The notes under the pieces are model-generated. The model searched no databases. It worked only from the letters and a program-made list of their open reading frames with translations, and was not told where the DNA came from. The translations under genes were made by a program, and so were the position numbers. This document shows positions 1 through 8,718 of a DNA stretch of 64,000 bases, piece by piece. Numbering within the stretch: the first letter of the stretch is position 1; the number at the start of each line of letters is the position of its first letter. Origin of the DNA: Clostridiales bacterium. GTDB lineage: Bacteria > Bacillota > Clostridia > Christensenellales > CAG-138. The DNA is taken from assembly GCA_004556165.1 (NCBI GenBank), contig SFIR01000003.1, forward strand, positions 31,923 to 95,922, in the 5' to 3' direction.

Positions 1-478
1 CGGGCAGCTTTGCATAGATGCCGCTTTCAAAAAGAACAGCCTGACCGACGATGTCAACACGGTCGATTTCCTTGTGGACTGCGAGGATTTTCTCGATCTT
101 AAGCGGAGTGAGGGAGAGGGAAACGAGGGAAGCAATCTTGTCGCCGACCTTGAGGTCACGATCCTTGAGATCATCGCCGATGTAAGCGACCTTACCGATG
201 AACATACCGCCGGAGCCGGTAACGGGGTTCTGCTGCTTGCCGCGCTCGGCGACGATGCTCATGATCATTTCGCCGATCTTCTTCTCATCACCGCCGCAGA
301 CCTCAGAGATCTGGGTGAAGGATGCGGAGTCAATGTTGAGGGAGATGACGTCGCAGATGATCTCGTTGGAGTAACGCTTGGTCATATCGTTGTCGATCTT
401 CCATGCTGCCTGAGTGAGTACGCCCTTGGGCTCGATGACCCTGTGAGTACCGTATTTGTTTCCTTTAAGCTGTTCCAT
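1..478 (-). CDS. kdd: L-erythro-3,5-diaminohexanoate dehydrogenase, N-terminal part (runs off window)
   Basis: The reading frame begins at ATG 478 behind a good AGGAGG site and stays open to the left edge, giving about 159 residues that open MEQLKGNKYGTHRVIEPKG. This N-terminus is typical of the enzyme that oxidatively deaminates 3,5-diaminohexanoate to 3-keto-5-aminohexanoate in lysine fermentation. The identity is supported by the next two genes, kce and kal, which catalyse the following steps. The C-terminal half with most of the NAD-binding fold is outside the window. It is probably cotranscribed with kal and kce from the lysine-responsive leader at 2038. Confidence 0.9.
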   Translation of the reverse strand, partial: MEQLKGNKYGTHRVIEPKGVLTQAAWKIDNDMTKRYSNEIICDVISLNIDSASFTQISEVCGGDEKKIGEMIMSIVAERGKQQNPVTGSGGMFIGKVAYIGDDLKDRDLKVGDKIASLVSLSLTPLKIEKILAVHKEIDRVDIVGQAVLFESGIYAKLP

Positions 479-533
479 AAATTAAACCTCCTGATGATTT
501 AAATATATTAAATTATTTTGTGTATAAAATTGT

Positions 534-1361
534 TTACGCTTTGGGCGCAAGACCGAGGATTTCTCTTGCTTCCGCCGGGGTCGCGATCTCGCGGCCGAGT
601 TCCTTTGCGATGCGTACAGCCTTTTCAACAAGCTCTGCATTGCTCTTTGCGAGTACGCCCTTTTCAAGGTATACATTGTCTTCAAAGCCGACACGGACAT
701 GACCGCCGAGGAGGATGCCGAGGGTGATCATGGGGAATTCGGTTCTGCCTACGCCAGCAACGGTGAAGGTCGAGCCCTGAGGGATGCTCCCTGCCATGAA
801 GACGAGATCACGGGGAGTGCCGCTTATGCCGCCGTTGACGCCCATAACGAAATCGAAATGCATGGGGCTCTTGATGTAGCCCTTCTTATTAAGGCGGATG
901 GCCATATCGATCATGCCCTTATCAAAGACCTCGACTTCGGGCTTGATATTCCTTTCAATCATGCGTTCGCCGAAATACTTGATGGTATTCTCGGTATTGA
1001 CGAAGATGTCGTCGCCGCCGAAATTGCAGGTTCCGCAGTCAAGGGTTGCCATTTCGGGCATGAGCTCGATGGGCTGAAGCCTTTCGTCATTGGACATGCC
1101 CACAGCGCCGCCGGTGGAGGGCTGGATTATGATATCGGGGCATTTTGCATAGATTGCATCCATGCACTCTTTGAACCTTGCCTTATCCTGGGTGGGAGTG
1201 CCGTCATCATAGCGGACGTGAAGATGTATGATGCTTGCTCCGGCTTTATATGCGGCGTAGGCTTCGTTTGCAATCTCCTCTACGGTATAGGGGACTGCGG
1301 GGTTATTCTCTTTGGTGACTTCGGCACCGCAGATGCACGCGGTAATGATTAGCTTTTCCAT
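534..1361 (-). CDS. kce: 3-keto-5-aminohexanoate cleavage enzyme
   Basis: This 275-residue protein is a full-length BKACE-family (formerly DUF849) enzyme. It condenses 3-keto-5-aminohexanoate with acetyl-CoA to give 3-aminobutyryl-CoA and acetoacetate, the central step of lysine fermentation to acetate and butyrate. It opens MEKLIITACICGAEVTKENN, and the HLHVR motif (His46 and His48) matches the zinc ligands known for the family. It lies 24 bases after kal and 55 bases before kdd, all on the minus strand, so an operon is likely. The assignment is firm because both neighbours are pathway enzymes. Confidence 0.95.
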   Translation of the reverse strand: MEKLIITACICGAEVTKENNPAVPYTVEEIANEAYAAYKAGASIIHLHVRYDDGTPTQDKARFKECMDAIYAKCPDIIIQPSTGGAVGMSNDERLQPIELMPEMATLDCGTCNFGGDDIFVNTENTIKYFGERMIERNIKPEVEVFDKGMIDMAIRLNKKGYIKSPMHFDFVMGVNGGISGTPRDLVFMAGSIPQGSTFTVAGVGRTEFPMITLGILLGGHVRVGFEDNVYLEKGVLAKSNAELVEKAVRIAKELGREIATPAEAREILGLAPKA

Positions 1362-1385
1362 ATTAAACTCCTTGGCACGGATCTT

Positions 1386-1778
1386 TTACTTGCGCTGCTT
1401 ATCCTTGGGAACGACGCAGGTACCTGTCGCACGGCAGACAACGATGGGTTCAGCGAGGAAATCGCATGCGGAATCGCTGATCTCGGGACGGGGGACGATG
1501 ACCTTGCGGGCCTCAAAACTCATTCTGCGGGAGGTGTTGCCGATCTTGGTTATCTCGCCGTAAGCCTCGATGTAGTCGCCTGCGTAGACGGGAGCGATGA
1601 ATTCGACCATATCGTATGCCTTGAACAGACCCTCGTCACCGTCGCACTTGATGAGAAGCTCGGTAGCAACATCGCCGAAAAGAGCGAGCATATGTGCGCC
1701 GTCAACGAGATTTCCGCCGTAATGCGCGTCCTGCGAGCTCATGCGAAGCCTAATAGTGGATGTGATCTTTTCTTCCAT
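1386..1778 (-). CDS. kal: 3-aminobutyryl-CoA ammonia-lyase
   Basis: This is a small hot-dog-fold protein of 130 residues, the usual size for the family, with the motif SSQDAHYGGNLVDGAHML near the N-terminus. It removes ammonia from L-3-aminobutyryl-CoA to form crotonyl-CoA, which feeds butyrate formation. ATG 1778 is chosen because AGGAGG at 1789-1794 lies 10 bases upstream; an in-frame TTG at 1784 would be only 4 bases from it. It is the first gene after the lysine riboswitch, so it should respond most directly to that switch. Confidence 0.93.
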   Translation of the reverse strand: MEEKITSTIRLRMSSQDAHYGGNLVDGAHMLALFGDVATELLIKCDGDEGLFKAYDMVEFIAPVYAGDYIEAYGEITKIGNTSRRMSFEARKVIVPRPEISDSACDFLAEPIVVCRATGTCVVPKDKQRK

Positions 1779-1824
1779 TTTCAAATTTCCTCCTGAAAAA
1801 GATGTACTTGATGCTTATAGATAC

Positions 1825-1868
1825 AAAAACGCTATTCAAACAAACTGAAAGGATTTGTTCGAATAGCG
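1825..1868 (-). terminator. Intrinsic terminator forming the riboswitch expression platform
   Basis: The arms at 1861-1868 and 1830-1837 pair (CGCTATTC with GAATAGCG), the helix extends inward through AACAAA/TTTGTT, and a run of five U follows. It lies between the lysine aptamer and kal. Its upstream arm is the same stretch that closes aptamer helix P1, so terminator and ligand-bound aptamer cannot form together. Confidence 0.85.
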
Positions 1869-2030
1869 CTTCATCTCAAAACGGATGACAGTCGCAGCGT
1901 GCTGAACCCTGCGCCCAAGCATGAAAACCGCGATCAATAATTCATGCTTTCGGCAGAAACCACATTCACCATCGGCAGGGGATCGCCCTTTATTCACCGT
2001 GATTACCTCAGCTTCTGCGCCTCTATCTAC
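1830..2030 (-). promoter_or_regulatory. Lysine riboswitch upstream of lysine-fermentation genes
   Basis: Reading the minus strand from 2030, the leader has the hallmarks of the lysine (L-box) aptamer in order: GATAGAGGCGC at the P1/P2 junction, a GAGGTAA segment, GCCGAAAGCATGAA with its complement TTCATGCTTGGG (P4), the P5 stem CGCAG...CTGCG, and the conserved ACTGTCA. P1 pairs GATAG near 2026 with CTATT at 1862-1866 (five pairs, one G-U). Most lysine riboswitches repress biosynthesis or uptake. This one precedes degradation genes, and its P1 strand is the 5' arm of the terminator, which predicts activation by lysine. Confidence 0.85.
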
Positions 2031-2037
2031 ATATTAG

Positions 2038-2067
2038 AGTATAACAGAAATCATGGATTTTTGTCAA
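2038..2067 (-). promoter_or_regulatory. Sigma-A promoter of the kal-kce-kdd operon
   Basis: On the minus strand TTGACA (2062-2067) is followed after 18 bases by TATACT (2038-2043). The predicted start near 2031 lies immediately before the lysine aptamer, which supports both calls. The promoter directly follows the U-tract of the yhaM terminator. Confidence 0.85.
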
Positions 2068-2069
2068 GC

Positions 2070-2122
2070 AAAAAACCGGGCAAATTCCAATATATTCGGA
2101 ACAAAATCCATCATTCGCCCGG
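2070..2122 (-). terminator. Terminator after yhaM
   Basis: CCGGGC (2117-2122) pairs with GCCCGG (2076-2081) across a long loop and is followed on the minus strand by a run of U. It separates yhaM from the lysine operon promoter that begins a few bases further on. Confidence 0.7.
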
Positions 2123-2142
2123 CAGAGGAAACCAAGATTTTC

Positions 2143-3138
2143 TCAGTCCTCGGTATCCGTTTTCAGCCCGTAGCCGTGCCTGTAAAGCTGACGGTTGTCA
2201 AGCCCCCATACACGGTCGGAGAATTTTCCTATCTCGGTGGAGCCGAGCGCATCGTACATCTCAAAGAGTTTAGCATCAAGCGTATCGACGGTCGAAACTA
2301 TCTCGGCTTCCGGGAATAGCGGAAGCTTAGGAGAACCGAATTCAGGCACGCCGTGGTGGGAGAGCAGAATATGCGAAAGCAGATTGGTCGTTTCACGGGA
2401 GATACTGAGTTCCGCCGATGCCTGCTCTATCATCGCCATGCCCATCGAAATATGCCCGAGAAGCTGCCCTTCGGTGCTGTATGCGGTCGCAAGGCCCGTA
2501 TCGCCGATGTCGTATTCGAGGGTCTTTGCAATGTCGTGAAGAATAACCCCGGAATAGACAAGCTCGGCGCAGAGCTCGGGGTAAAACTGCGAATATACCT
2601 CGACTATCTTCTTTGCGACGCTCAGCATCGTATGCGTATGATACATAAGCCCTCCGCGCATCGCGTGGTGCATTCTGAGAGCACCGGGGAAGTTGACGAG
2701 CTTATCACGGTGCTCGCGCATCAGGTAACGGGTCAGCCTTGAAAGCTCCTCGCTTTTGAATCCTCCGACAAGGTCATACATTTCCTGATAGAGCTTTTCT
2801 CCGTCAAAGGGGGAGCTTGCGACAAGCTGACTCATATCCACATCATCCGATGGATTGACGTGGCGGATGCGGTCGATTTTGAGCTGCTCGGCGTCACGGT
2901 ACATGTTGACCGTTGCGCGTATCTTTATCACATCGCCGGCATTGTAGCTGCCGTGGGCAGTGCTCTGATAATCCCAGAGCTTGGCGTTAATCTCGCCCTC
3001 CGCATCGGAAAGGGTGAAATCGAGGTATTCCGCACCTTTTACGTTGACCTTGAGCTGTACCGCCTTGACAACGCAGTAGCCCTCGACCTGGTTAGTTGAA
3101 AAATTGATTATGTTTGAAAGGAGTTTGATCTTTCCCAT
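2143..3138 (-). CDS. yhaM: YhaM-family 3'-5' exoribonuclease (OB fold plus HD domain)
   Basis: This 331-residue protein has an N-terminal OB-fold nucleic-acid-binding region (about residues 15-95) and a C-terminal HD phosphohydrolase domain with the metal motif GVILHDIAK. That is the layout and size of YhaM, a Mn-dependent 3'-5' exoribonuclease of Gram-positive bacteria. ATG 3138 is chosen over an upstream in-frame codon because the conserved sequence begins MGKIKLLSNI and a purine-rich GGGGGTAAT precedes it. It is transcribed divergently from recD2 and ends in its own terminator. Confidence 0.88.
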   Translation of the reverse strand: MGKIKLLSNIINFSTNQVEGYCVVKAVQLKVNVKGAEYLDFTLSDAEGEINAKLWDYQSTAHGSYNAGDVIKIRATVNMYRDAEQLKIDRIRHVNPSDDVDMSQLVASSPFDGEKLYQEMYDLVGGFKSEELSRLTRYLMREHRDKLVNFPGALRMHHAMRGGLMYHTHTMLSVAKKIVEVYSQFYPELCAELVYSGVILHDIAKTLEYDIGDTGLATAYSTEGQLLGHISMGMAMIEQASAELSISRETTNLLSHILLSHHGVPEFGSPKLPLFPEAEIVSTVDTLDAKLFEMYDALGSTEIGKFSDRVWGLDNRQLYRHGYGLKTDTED

Positions 3139-3220
3139 TGTATTACCCCCATGAATACTGTACTTTATTATCCGTATTTTAGCATAGTTTCGGATGCTTT
3201 GCAATTGGATAAATCACAGT

Positions 3221-3249
3221 TTGCTATTATCCGCCCGATATGGTATAAT
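3221..3249 (+). promoter_or_regulatory. Sigma-A promoter for recD2 and following genes
   Basis: TTGCTA (3221-3226), a 17-base spacer and a perfect TATAAT (3244-3249). Transcription would start near 3256, which argues against translation from ATG 3259 and for ATG 3301. It lies between the divergent genes yhaM and recD2. Confidence 0.75.
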
Positions 3250-3300
3250 TTATAAGGTATGCAGGATGCATACGCACAATTTCGTTATTTTGGGGCATTG

Positions 3301-5502
3301 ATGGAAATTATCGCGACAGTCAGGGAAATCCGTTTCAGAAACGACAGCAACGGCTGGACGGTCATTAACTGTACCGATGATGACGGGAATAACTTCGCTG
3401 CCGTCGGAATAATGCCATCTGTGAATGCTGCCGAGCAGGTTCAGCTCGTCGGCAAATGGGTCGAGCACCCGATGTACGGCAAGCAGCTTCGGGTTGACAA
3501 CTATAAAAACATACTTCCAAAGGAGCGTAAAGCCCTTATTGCTTATCTTTCAAGCGGCTTCATAAAGGGCGTCGGTGAAACTCTGGCAAGGCAGATAGTG
3601 GATAAATTCGGGGATGAGACCTTCGATATTATCCGTGACGATATGGATAAGCTGACTCTTATAAACGGTATCGGCAAGAAAAAAGCCAAGATGATACACG
3701 ATTCCTATATCGAGAAGTACTATTTGCAGGATATCGTTATCGGCATGCAGGAGCTGGGGCTTTCGGTTACCATGGCGATGAAGCTGTATAAGCTTTACGG
3801 CCCGGACTGCGTTAAAAAGGTTCGTGAAAACCCGTATAAGCTAATTGACGATGTCGATAATATCGGCTTCAGGACTGCTGACAGCATTGCGCGCGAGGCA
3901 GGGTATGAGCCCGAATCGGATTTCAGGATAAAAGCCGGGATAAAATACACCCTCTCGCTTGCAAGGCAGGAGGGCAATACCTGCTTGCCCCGTGATACGC
4001 TTCTCGGTGTCGCTTCGATGAATGTATTGGGAATCGAAAGGGACAGCGTTGAGGCGGTGCTTGAAAAAATGATCCTTACTTCCGAGGTCAGGGAAATTCA
4101 GCTCGACGAAGCACCCCATATCTATTTGCCGTATATGTACATGTACGAATCCGAATGTGCGGTTAAGCTCATAGGCCTTATCCGTTCGGTCGGAGAACTG
4201 CCTTTATTCAATATAGATGATGCAATCGAAAAGCTCGAAGCAAAGCTCAAGCTCAGGCTCGCGCCGCTCCAATCCGAAGCGGTAAAGAGGAGCTGTACCG
4301 ACGGCGTCATCGTCGTGACCGGCGGCCCCGGCACCGGCAAAACCACGATACTCAGCTTCATAATAAATATTATGGAAGCAATGGGGCTTGAAATCTCCCT
4401 TGCCGCACCAACGGGCAGAGCTGCAAAGCGCATGACCGATGCAACGGGCAGGGAAGCAAAGACCCTCCACAGGCTGCTTGAATACAGTTTTTCCAATAAT
4501 GAATTCAACCGCAACAGTGATTACCCTCTCGATGCGGACGTGATAATAGTTGATGAGATGTCCATGGTGGATGTTACGCTGTTCAATGCGCTCCTTCGCG
4601 CGATACCGGAAGGGACAAGGCTCGTCATGGTCGGTGATGTCGATCAGCTTCCATCGGTCGGACCGGGGAATGTGCTCCGCGATATAGTGCATTCGGAGAC
4701 CGTGCCCGTTATCAAGCTTGACAGGATCTATCGTCAGGCAGGCAGAAGCATGATTATAACCAATGCCCATCTCATCAACCACGGAGAAATGCCGATACTT
4801 ACTCCGACCGAGTCCGATTTCAGATTCTATGAATGCGGCAGCACGGATATCGCGCTCCGCTCGGTGCTCGATCTCTGTTATGACTATACATGTCAGGGTC
4901 ACGGCGGTGATATACAGGTACTCGCTCCGATGAAAAATGACAAGCTCGGCGTCTACAATCTGAACAGCCGGCTTCAGGATATGCTGAATCCTGCCGATGA
5001 TGATAAAGCGGAATGCCGCTTCGGCGATACCCTGTTCCGCGAGGGCGACAGGGTCATGCAGAATAAGAATGATTATGATATAATTTGGACACGCAAGGTC
5101 TACGGCAAGCCCGATGAAGAGGGCGAAGGGATTTTTAACGGCGATATAGGCACGATAATGCATATCGACAATATCTCGAAATATGTAACCGTTCTTTTTG
5201 ACGATGAGCGCAGTGCGGATTATAATTTTCCGCAGCTTGAGGAGATCGAGCTTGCATACTGTATCTCCATCCACAAAAGCCAGGGCAGCGAATTCCCATG
5301 CGTTGTGCTCGTTCTGATGAACGGCCCGATGATGCTTATGACAAGAAACATCCTCTATACTGCGGTCACGCGCGCAAGATCCAATCTCTTCATAATCGGC
5401 TCGTCCGGCTGCTTAGAAAGAATGGTCAGGAATACGAGAGAGAAACGCAGGTATTCGGGGCTTCTTCATTTTTTGACGGAACTCGGGACGGAGATAAGCT
5501 GA
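3301..5502 (+). CDS. recD2: RecD2-type ATP-dependent DNA helicase
   Basis: The 733-residue product is a superfamily 1B 5'-3' helicase of the RecD2/YrrC type. It has an N-terminal OB-like region, helix-hairpin-helix repeats (ARQIVDKFG, LINGIGKKKAK), Walker A VVTGGPGTGKTT, Walker B VIIVDEMSMVD, and the C-terminal motifs SIHKSQGSEF and LYTAVTRAR. RecD2 acts in DNA repair and replication without RecBC. ATG 3301 is preferred: homologues begin near MEIIATVREI, and the promoter places the transcript start at about 3256. The stop is separated from comFC by one base. Confidence 0.93.
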   Translation: MEIIATVREIRFRNDSNGWTVINCTDDDGNNFAAVGIMPSVNAAEQVQLVGKWVEHPMYGKQLRVDNYKNILPKERKALIAYLSSGFIKGVGETLARQIVDKFGDETFDIIRDDMDKLTLINGIGKKKAKMIHDSYIEKYYLQDIVIGMQELGLSVTMAMKLYKLYGPDCVKKVRENPYKLIDDVDNIGFRTADSIAREAGYEPESDFRIKAGIKYTLSLARQEGNTCLPRDTLLGVASMNVLGIERDSVEAVLEKMILTSEVREIQLDEAPHIYLPYMYMYESECAVKLIGLIRSVGELPLFNIDDAIEKLEAKLKLRLAPLQSEAVKRSCTDGVIVVTGGPGTGKTTILSFIINIMEAMGLEISLAAPTGRAAKRMTDATGREAKTLHRLLEYSFSNNEFNRNSDYPLDADVIIVDEMSMVDVTLFNALLRAIPEGTRLVMVGDVDQLPSVGPGNVLRDIVHSETVPVIKLDRIYRQAGRSMIITNAHLINHGEMPILTPTESDFRFYECGSTDIALRSVLDLCYDYTCQGHGGDIQVLAPMKNDKLGVYNLNSRLQDMLNPADDDKAECRFGDTLFREGDRVMQNKNDYDIIWTRKVYGKPDEEGEGIFNGDIGTIMHIDNISKYVTVLFDDERSADYNFPQLEEIELAYCISIHKSQGSEFPCVVLVLMNGPMMLMTRNILYTAVTRARSNLFIIGSSGCLERMVRNTREKRRYSGLLHFLTELGTEIS

Positions 5503-5503
5503 T

Positions 5504-6226
5504 ATGGAAGAAGTCCAAGGAAAGCTCAGACCCAGTCCGGGGGATTACCTCGTTCCCATACCGAAGGAACAGGATAAAGGCATTACAGCCTTGTTGAAGA
5601 AAGCATCGGATTTTCTTTTCCCGAGGCATCTCGTCTGCCATTGCTGCGATAGGGAAGCAGTCGTAAACGAGTACGGCATATGCAGTGAATGCGAAAAGGA
5701 GCTGGAGCTCGCGCCGAATATCGGTTTGATAGAATATGTGGACGGTCACGCTTCGGGGCTTCTGTACCGCGGTGCTGCCGCAAATGCCATAAAATCCTTT
5801 AAGTATGACGGTCAGCTGTATAAAAAGGAGATGTTCATCCCCTTCATGCAGATACCTGCGGAATGGGCTTTTGATTATGTAATATCGGTTCCGCTCCACC
5901 CGAAGCGTGAACGCAGCAGAGGGTACAATCAGAGCGAGGTGCTGGCATCCGCCGTTGCGGCTCGCTACGGACTTAAATCAAGCAGGGAATTCCTTTCAAG
6001 GAAGAGGGATACTCCGAAGCAGGCATTGATGAATACCGATGAGAGGTCGAAGAACCTCAAAGACGCTTTTTCCGCTTCTCCTGATGTAAAGGGGAGAGGA
6101 TTTCTTCTGATAGATGATGTGTACACCACCGGAGCAACGCTCAGCGAGTGCGCAAGGACTTTGAAAAAACAAGGCGCAGTAAGGGTTTATGCACTGACGG
6201 CCTGCAGCGCTGCGAATGTCAATTAA
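5504..6226 (+). CDS. comFC: ComF/ComFC family phosphoribosyltransferase-like protein
   Basis: The 240-residue protein has an N-terminal zinc-ribbon-like segment with CHCC and CSEC cysteine pairs. Its C-terminal PRTase fold carries the PRPP-loop motif LLIDDVYTTGATLSECA. This is the ComFC family, known for DNA uptake and linked to single-stranded DNA metabolism. It starts one base after the recD2 stop, so the two are probably translationally coupled. Together with comEC at 7158 it suggests that part of the competence machinery is kept, though comEC lacks a domain. Confidence 0.88.
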   Translation: MEEVQGKLRPSPGDYLVPIPKEQDKGITALLKKASDFLFPRHLVCHCCDREAVVNEYGICSECEKELELAPNIGLIEYVDGHASGLLYRGAAANAIKSFKYDGQLYKKEMFIPFMQIPAEWAFDYVISVPLHPKRERSRGYNQSEVLASAVAARYGLKSSREFLSRKRDTPKQALMNTDERSKNLKDAFSASPDVKGRGFLLIDDVYTTGATLSECARTLKKQGAVRVYALTACSAANVN

Positions 6227-6235
6227 GAGGAGCTT

Positions 6236-6724
6236 ATGAGTGAGATTATCTGCCGTGAGATGACGCTTTCCGATCTTAACGAGGTATATTCCATTGAATG
6301 CAGCTGCTTTACGCAGCCATGGAGCATGGAATCGCTGGTTCGGGAGCTGACAGAGAACGACTTTGCCTATTATACCGCAGCCGAATGTGATGAAAAGGTC
6401 ATCGGTTATGCCGGTATGTGGGTCGTGCCCGGGGAAGCGCATATGACAAATATTGCCGTGACAGAGGACTACCGCTACCGAGGCGCAGCAACCGATATGA
6501 TACTCTATCTAATGCGCGAAGCGCTGAACCGCGGCGCAAACTGCATGACGCTGGAGGTACGCGAGCATAACCACCGCGCGCAGCGCGTATATAATGCGCT
6601 CGGCTTCCGCTATGCTGGCACTCGCAGGCGGTATTATTCCGATACCGGGGAAAATGCTCTTATCCTCTGGAATGAGGATATAGCTTCAACTCTCAAAAAG
6701 TCGGAAGAGAATAAACAGGGTTAA
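6236..6724 (+). CDS. rimI: [Ribosomal protein bS18]-alanine N-acetyltransferase
   Basis: This 162-residue GNAT protein has the RimI acetyl-CoA loop (NIAVTEDYRYRGAATDMI) and the C-terminal substrate-side sequence VREHNHRAQRVYNALGF, typical of RimI. RimI acetylates the N-terminus of ribosomal protein S18. AAGAGGAG precedes ATG 6236 at good spacing. It lies within the forward run recD2-comFC-rimI-ridA-comEC-holA. Confidence 0.85.
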   Translation: MSEIICREMTLSDLNEVYSIECSCFTQPWSMESLVRELTENDFAYYTAAECDEKVIGYAGMWVVPGEAHMTNIAVTEDYRYRGAATDMILYLMREALNRGANCMTLEVREHNHRAQRVYNALGFRYAGTRRRYYSDTGENALILWNEDIASTLKKSEENKQG

Positions 6725-6774
6725 TGCAAAACCGAAAGGTTTTGATTTTACAAGGAAAATACGGAGGAAATAAT

Positions 6775-7155
6775 ATGAAACAGACAGTTAACGCAGAAAA
6801 TGCACCTGCAGCCATCGGCCCATACAGCCATTGCGTAAAGGTCGGAAGAATGGTATTCACTTCGGGTCAGATCGGGCTCAATCCCGAGACCGGAACCCTT
6901 GCCGAAGGTGTCGAAGCTCAGACCGTACAGGCTCTTGCAAATCTCAAGGCGGTGCTTGAGGCAGCCAATTCATGCATGGAGAATATCGTAAAGACCACCG
7001 TTTTTGTTAAGAACATGGCGGATTTTGCAAAGGTCAATAAGCTCTATGGCATGGTTATCCCTGCTCCGTATCCCGCAAGGAGCTGCGTTGAAGTCGCCGC
7101 TCTGCCGGCAGGCGCACTTGTTGAGATCGAGGCAATGGCAGTCACCAACGCCTGA
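6775..7155 (+). CDS. ridA: RidA family enamine/imine deaminase
   Basis: The product is 126 residues, the usual RidA size. It shows the family signatures NAPAAIGPYSH near the N-terminus, FTSGQIGLNP, and PARSCVEVAALPAGALVEIE with the arginine that binds the substrate carboxylate. RidA hydrolyses reactive 2-aminoacrylate and related imines made by PLP enzymes. ATG 6775 follows a clear GGAGG; the open frame further upstream lacks conservation. The stop lies two bases before comEC. Confidence 0.93.
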   Translation: MKQTVNAENAPAAIGPYSHCVKVGRMVFTSGQIGLNPETGTLAEGVEAQTVQALANLKAVLEAANSCMENIVKTTVFVKNMADFAKVNKLYGMVIPAPYPARSCVEVAALPAGALVEIEAMAVTNA

Positions 7156-7157
7156 TA

Positions 7158-8687
7158 ATGGCGGAGCTCCCGAGACAGGAAAATCCGAATAGACTTATAA
7201 ATTACAGACCGATCTTTGAAATCGCGATCGGGTTCATATTAGGTATTGCCGCGTGCGGAGCTTTGCCCGAGCGCGGCAGCATTATTATTGGCGCTGTGCT
7301 CATAATCGGCGCAGGGTTTACTCTGTTCATGCTGAGGTCGCCCCGTTCAACGCTGTTCCTTTTCGCCGCCGCTGCCGGCATAGCTCTGACAATTCTTATG
7401 ACGCCAAAGCCTGCTGAAATCGGAAGCTATTATCTTACGGGGAAGGTGACGGAGGTCGATACCGAAGCTAACAGCGGAAGAATAATGCTGACGCTCACCG
7501 ATGTCAGGCTGAATAACAATGAGTACGGTAATAAGGTCAGGCTCGTTGTAAAATCGGTCAGCTATGTCCCTGAAATAGGCGACGGCATATACGCGAAAGC
7601 GGAGTTCGCCGGATGGAACGCAAGCAAGGATAACAGTTCCGGCTTTGATGAGCAGAAGTACTGCTATTCGCAGGGGATCGGGCTAAAGCTGACCGCAGCC
7701 AAAGCGGAAAAGCTTATGACGAATACTCTTCCGCTTTACCAAGCCTTAGCTTCTCTGCGCCGCGGCTTCCTCAATATCTCGGATAGGGTGTTCGGCGAGG
7801 ACAGCAGGACGATAAGCCGTATGCTGATGGGAAAACTCGAAACGGTTACGGACGAGCGCGAACAGCTTTACAGAGAGGCCGGGGTGAGCCATATCCTTGC
7901 GATTTCGGGGCTCCATATGTCGGTCATCGTCTCCTTTGCCGGAAGCTTTGTGCCGAAAAGGCATAAGCTGCTTCGTCTTGCGCTGATTGGTCTGTTTATG
8001 GGGGCTTACTGCGTCTTTGCCGTGCAGACAGCAGGCATTCTGCGTGCTGCGGTCATGACATTTATCGTACTTGCTTCATCCTGCCTTGAAAAGCGAAGCG
8101 ACCCTCTTTCGGCGATCTCCCTTGCAGCGATACTGATACTGCTGTTCAATCCCTATCAGCTTTGGTCAACGAGCTTTCAGCTCTCGTTTGCAGCAAGCCT
8201 CGGAATAATCCTTCTGTCGCCGCCGATAAACAGGATTCTTGCGAAACTGTACTTTCCTCTGAAGCTCGGCATCAGCACAACGCTTGCGGCTTCAATCGCA
8301 ACTGTCATGCTGCAAATGCATTATTTCGGGCAGCTTTCGACCTACACCCTTCTTGCAAATATTGTGGCGATACCGCTGTTTTCAATAGTGCTTACGCTGG
8401 CATTCATCCTTATCGGCATCGGAGCATTGCTGCCGGGGGTCGCTGCAGTGCTTGCATATGTTCCGCGAGGGATACTATTTGTGACGGATGGTTTTCTTAA
8501 TGCAGTATCGAATATGCCGAATGCGGTCGTGAACGTCAAAACGCCCATGGCGCTTGCATGTGTGGCAGTGCTCGTAATCATGTTCTTAATCTCGGATTAT
8601 GTGATGCGTCCTGCTCATAAGAAGGCTGAATACTGCTTTGCTGCGGCGCTGCTGTTTACTTTATCGGCGGTTCCGAGTATAATATGA
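7158..8687 (+). CDS. comEC: ComEC/Rec2-family competence membrane protein, without the C-terminal metallo-beta-lactamase domain
   Basis: The 509-residue polytopic membrane protein has the N-terminal DUF4131/OB region (about residues 20-160). The Competence channel domain follows, with the signature EAGVSHILAISGLHMSVIV and several later transmembrane segments. Full ComEC proteins are usually about 700-800 residues and end in a metallo-beta-lactamase-like nuclease. Here the frame ends soon after the membrane part with no HXHXDH motif, and holA begins 32 bases later, so the domain is absent, not frameshifted. It would form the DNA uptake channel if functional. Confidence 0.88.
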   Translation: MAELPRQENPNRLINYRPIFEIAIGFILGIAACGALPERGSIIIGAVLIIGAGFTLFMLRSPRSTLFLFAAAAGIALTILMTPKPAEIGSYYLTGKVTEVDTEANSGRIMLTLTDVRLNNNEYGNKVRLVVKSVSYVPEIGDGIYAKAEFAGWNASKDNSSGFDEQKYCYSQGIGLKLTAAKAEKLMTNTLPLYQALASLRRGFLNISDRVFGEDSRTISRMLMGKLETVTDEREQLYREAGVSHILAISGLHMSVIVSFAGSFVPKRHKLLRLALIGLFMGAYCVFAVQTAGILRAAVMTFIVLASSCLEKRSDPLSAISLAAILILLFNPYQLWSTSFQLSFAASLGIILLSPPINRILAKLYFPLKLGISTTLAASIATVMLQMHYFGQLSTYTLLANIVAIPLFSIVLTLAFILIGIGALLPGVAAVLAYVPRGILFVTDGFLNAVSNMPNAVVNVKTPMALACVAVLVIMFLISDYVMRPAHKKAEYCFAAALLFTLSAVPSII

Positions 8688-8718
8688 AAAGCCAATGCAA
8701 AAACCGGAGCGAGAGCAA

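Noticed and set aside
3259..3300. Upstream start for recD2 at ATG 3259
   Set aside because: It would be only about three bases after the predicted transcription start and lacks a ribosome binding site; conserved sequence begins at ATG 3301.
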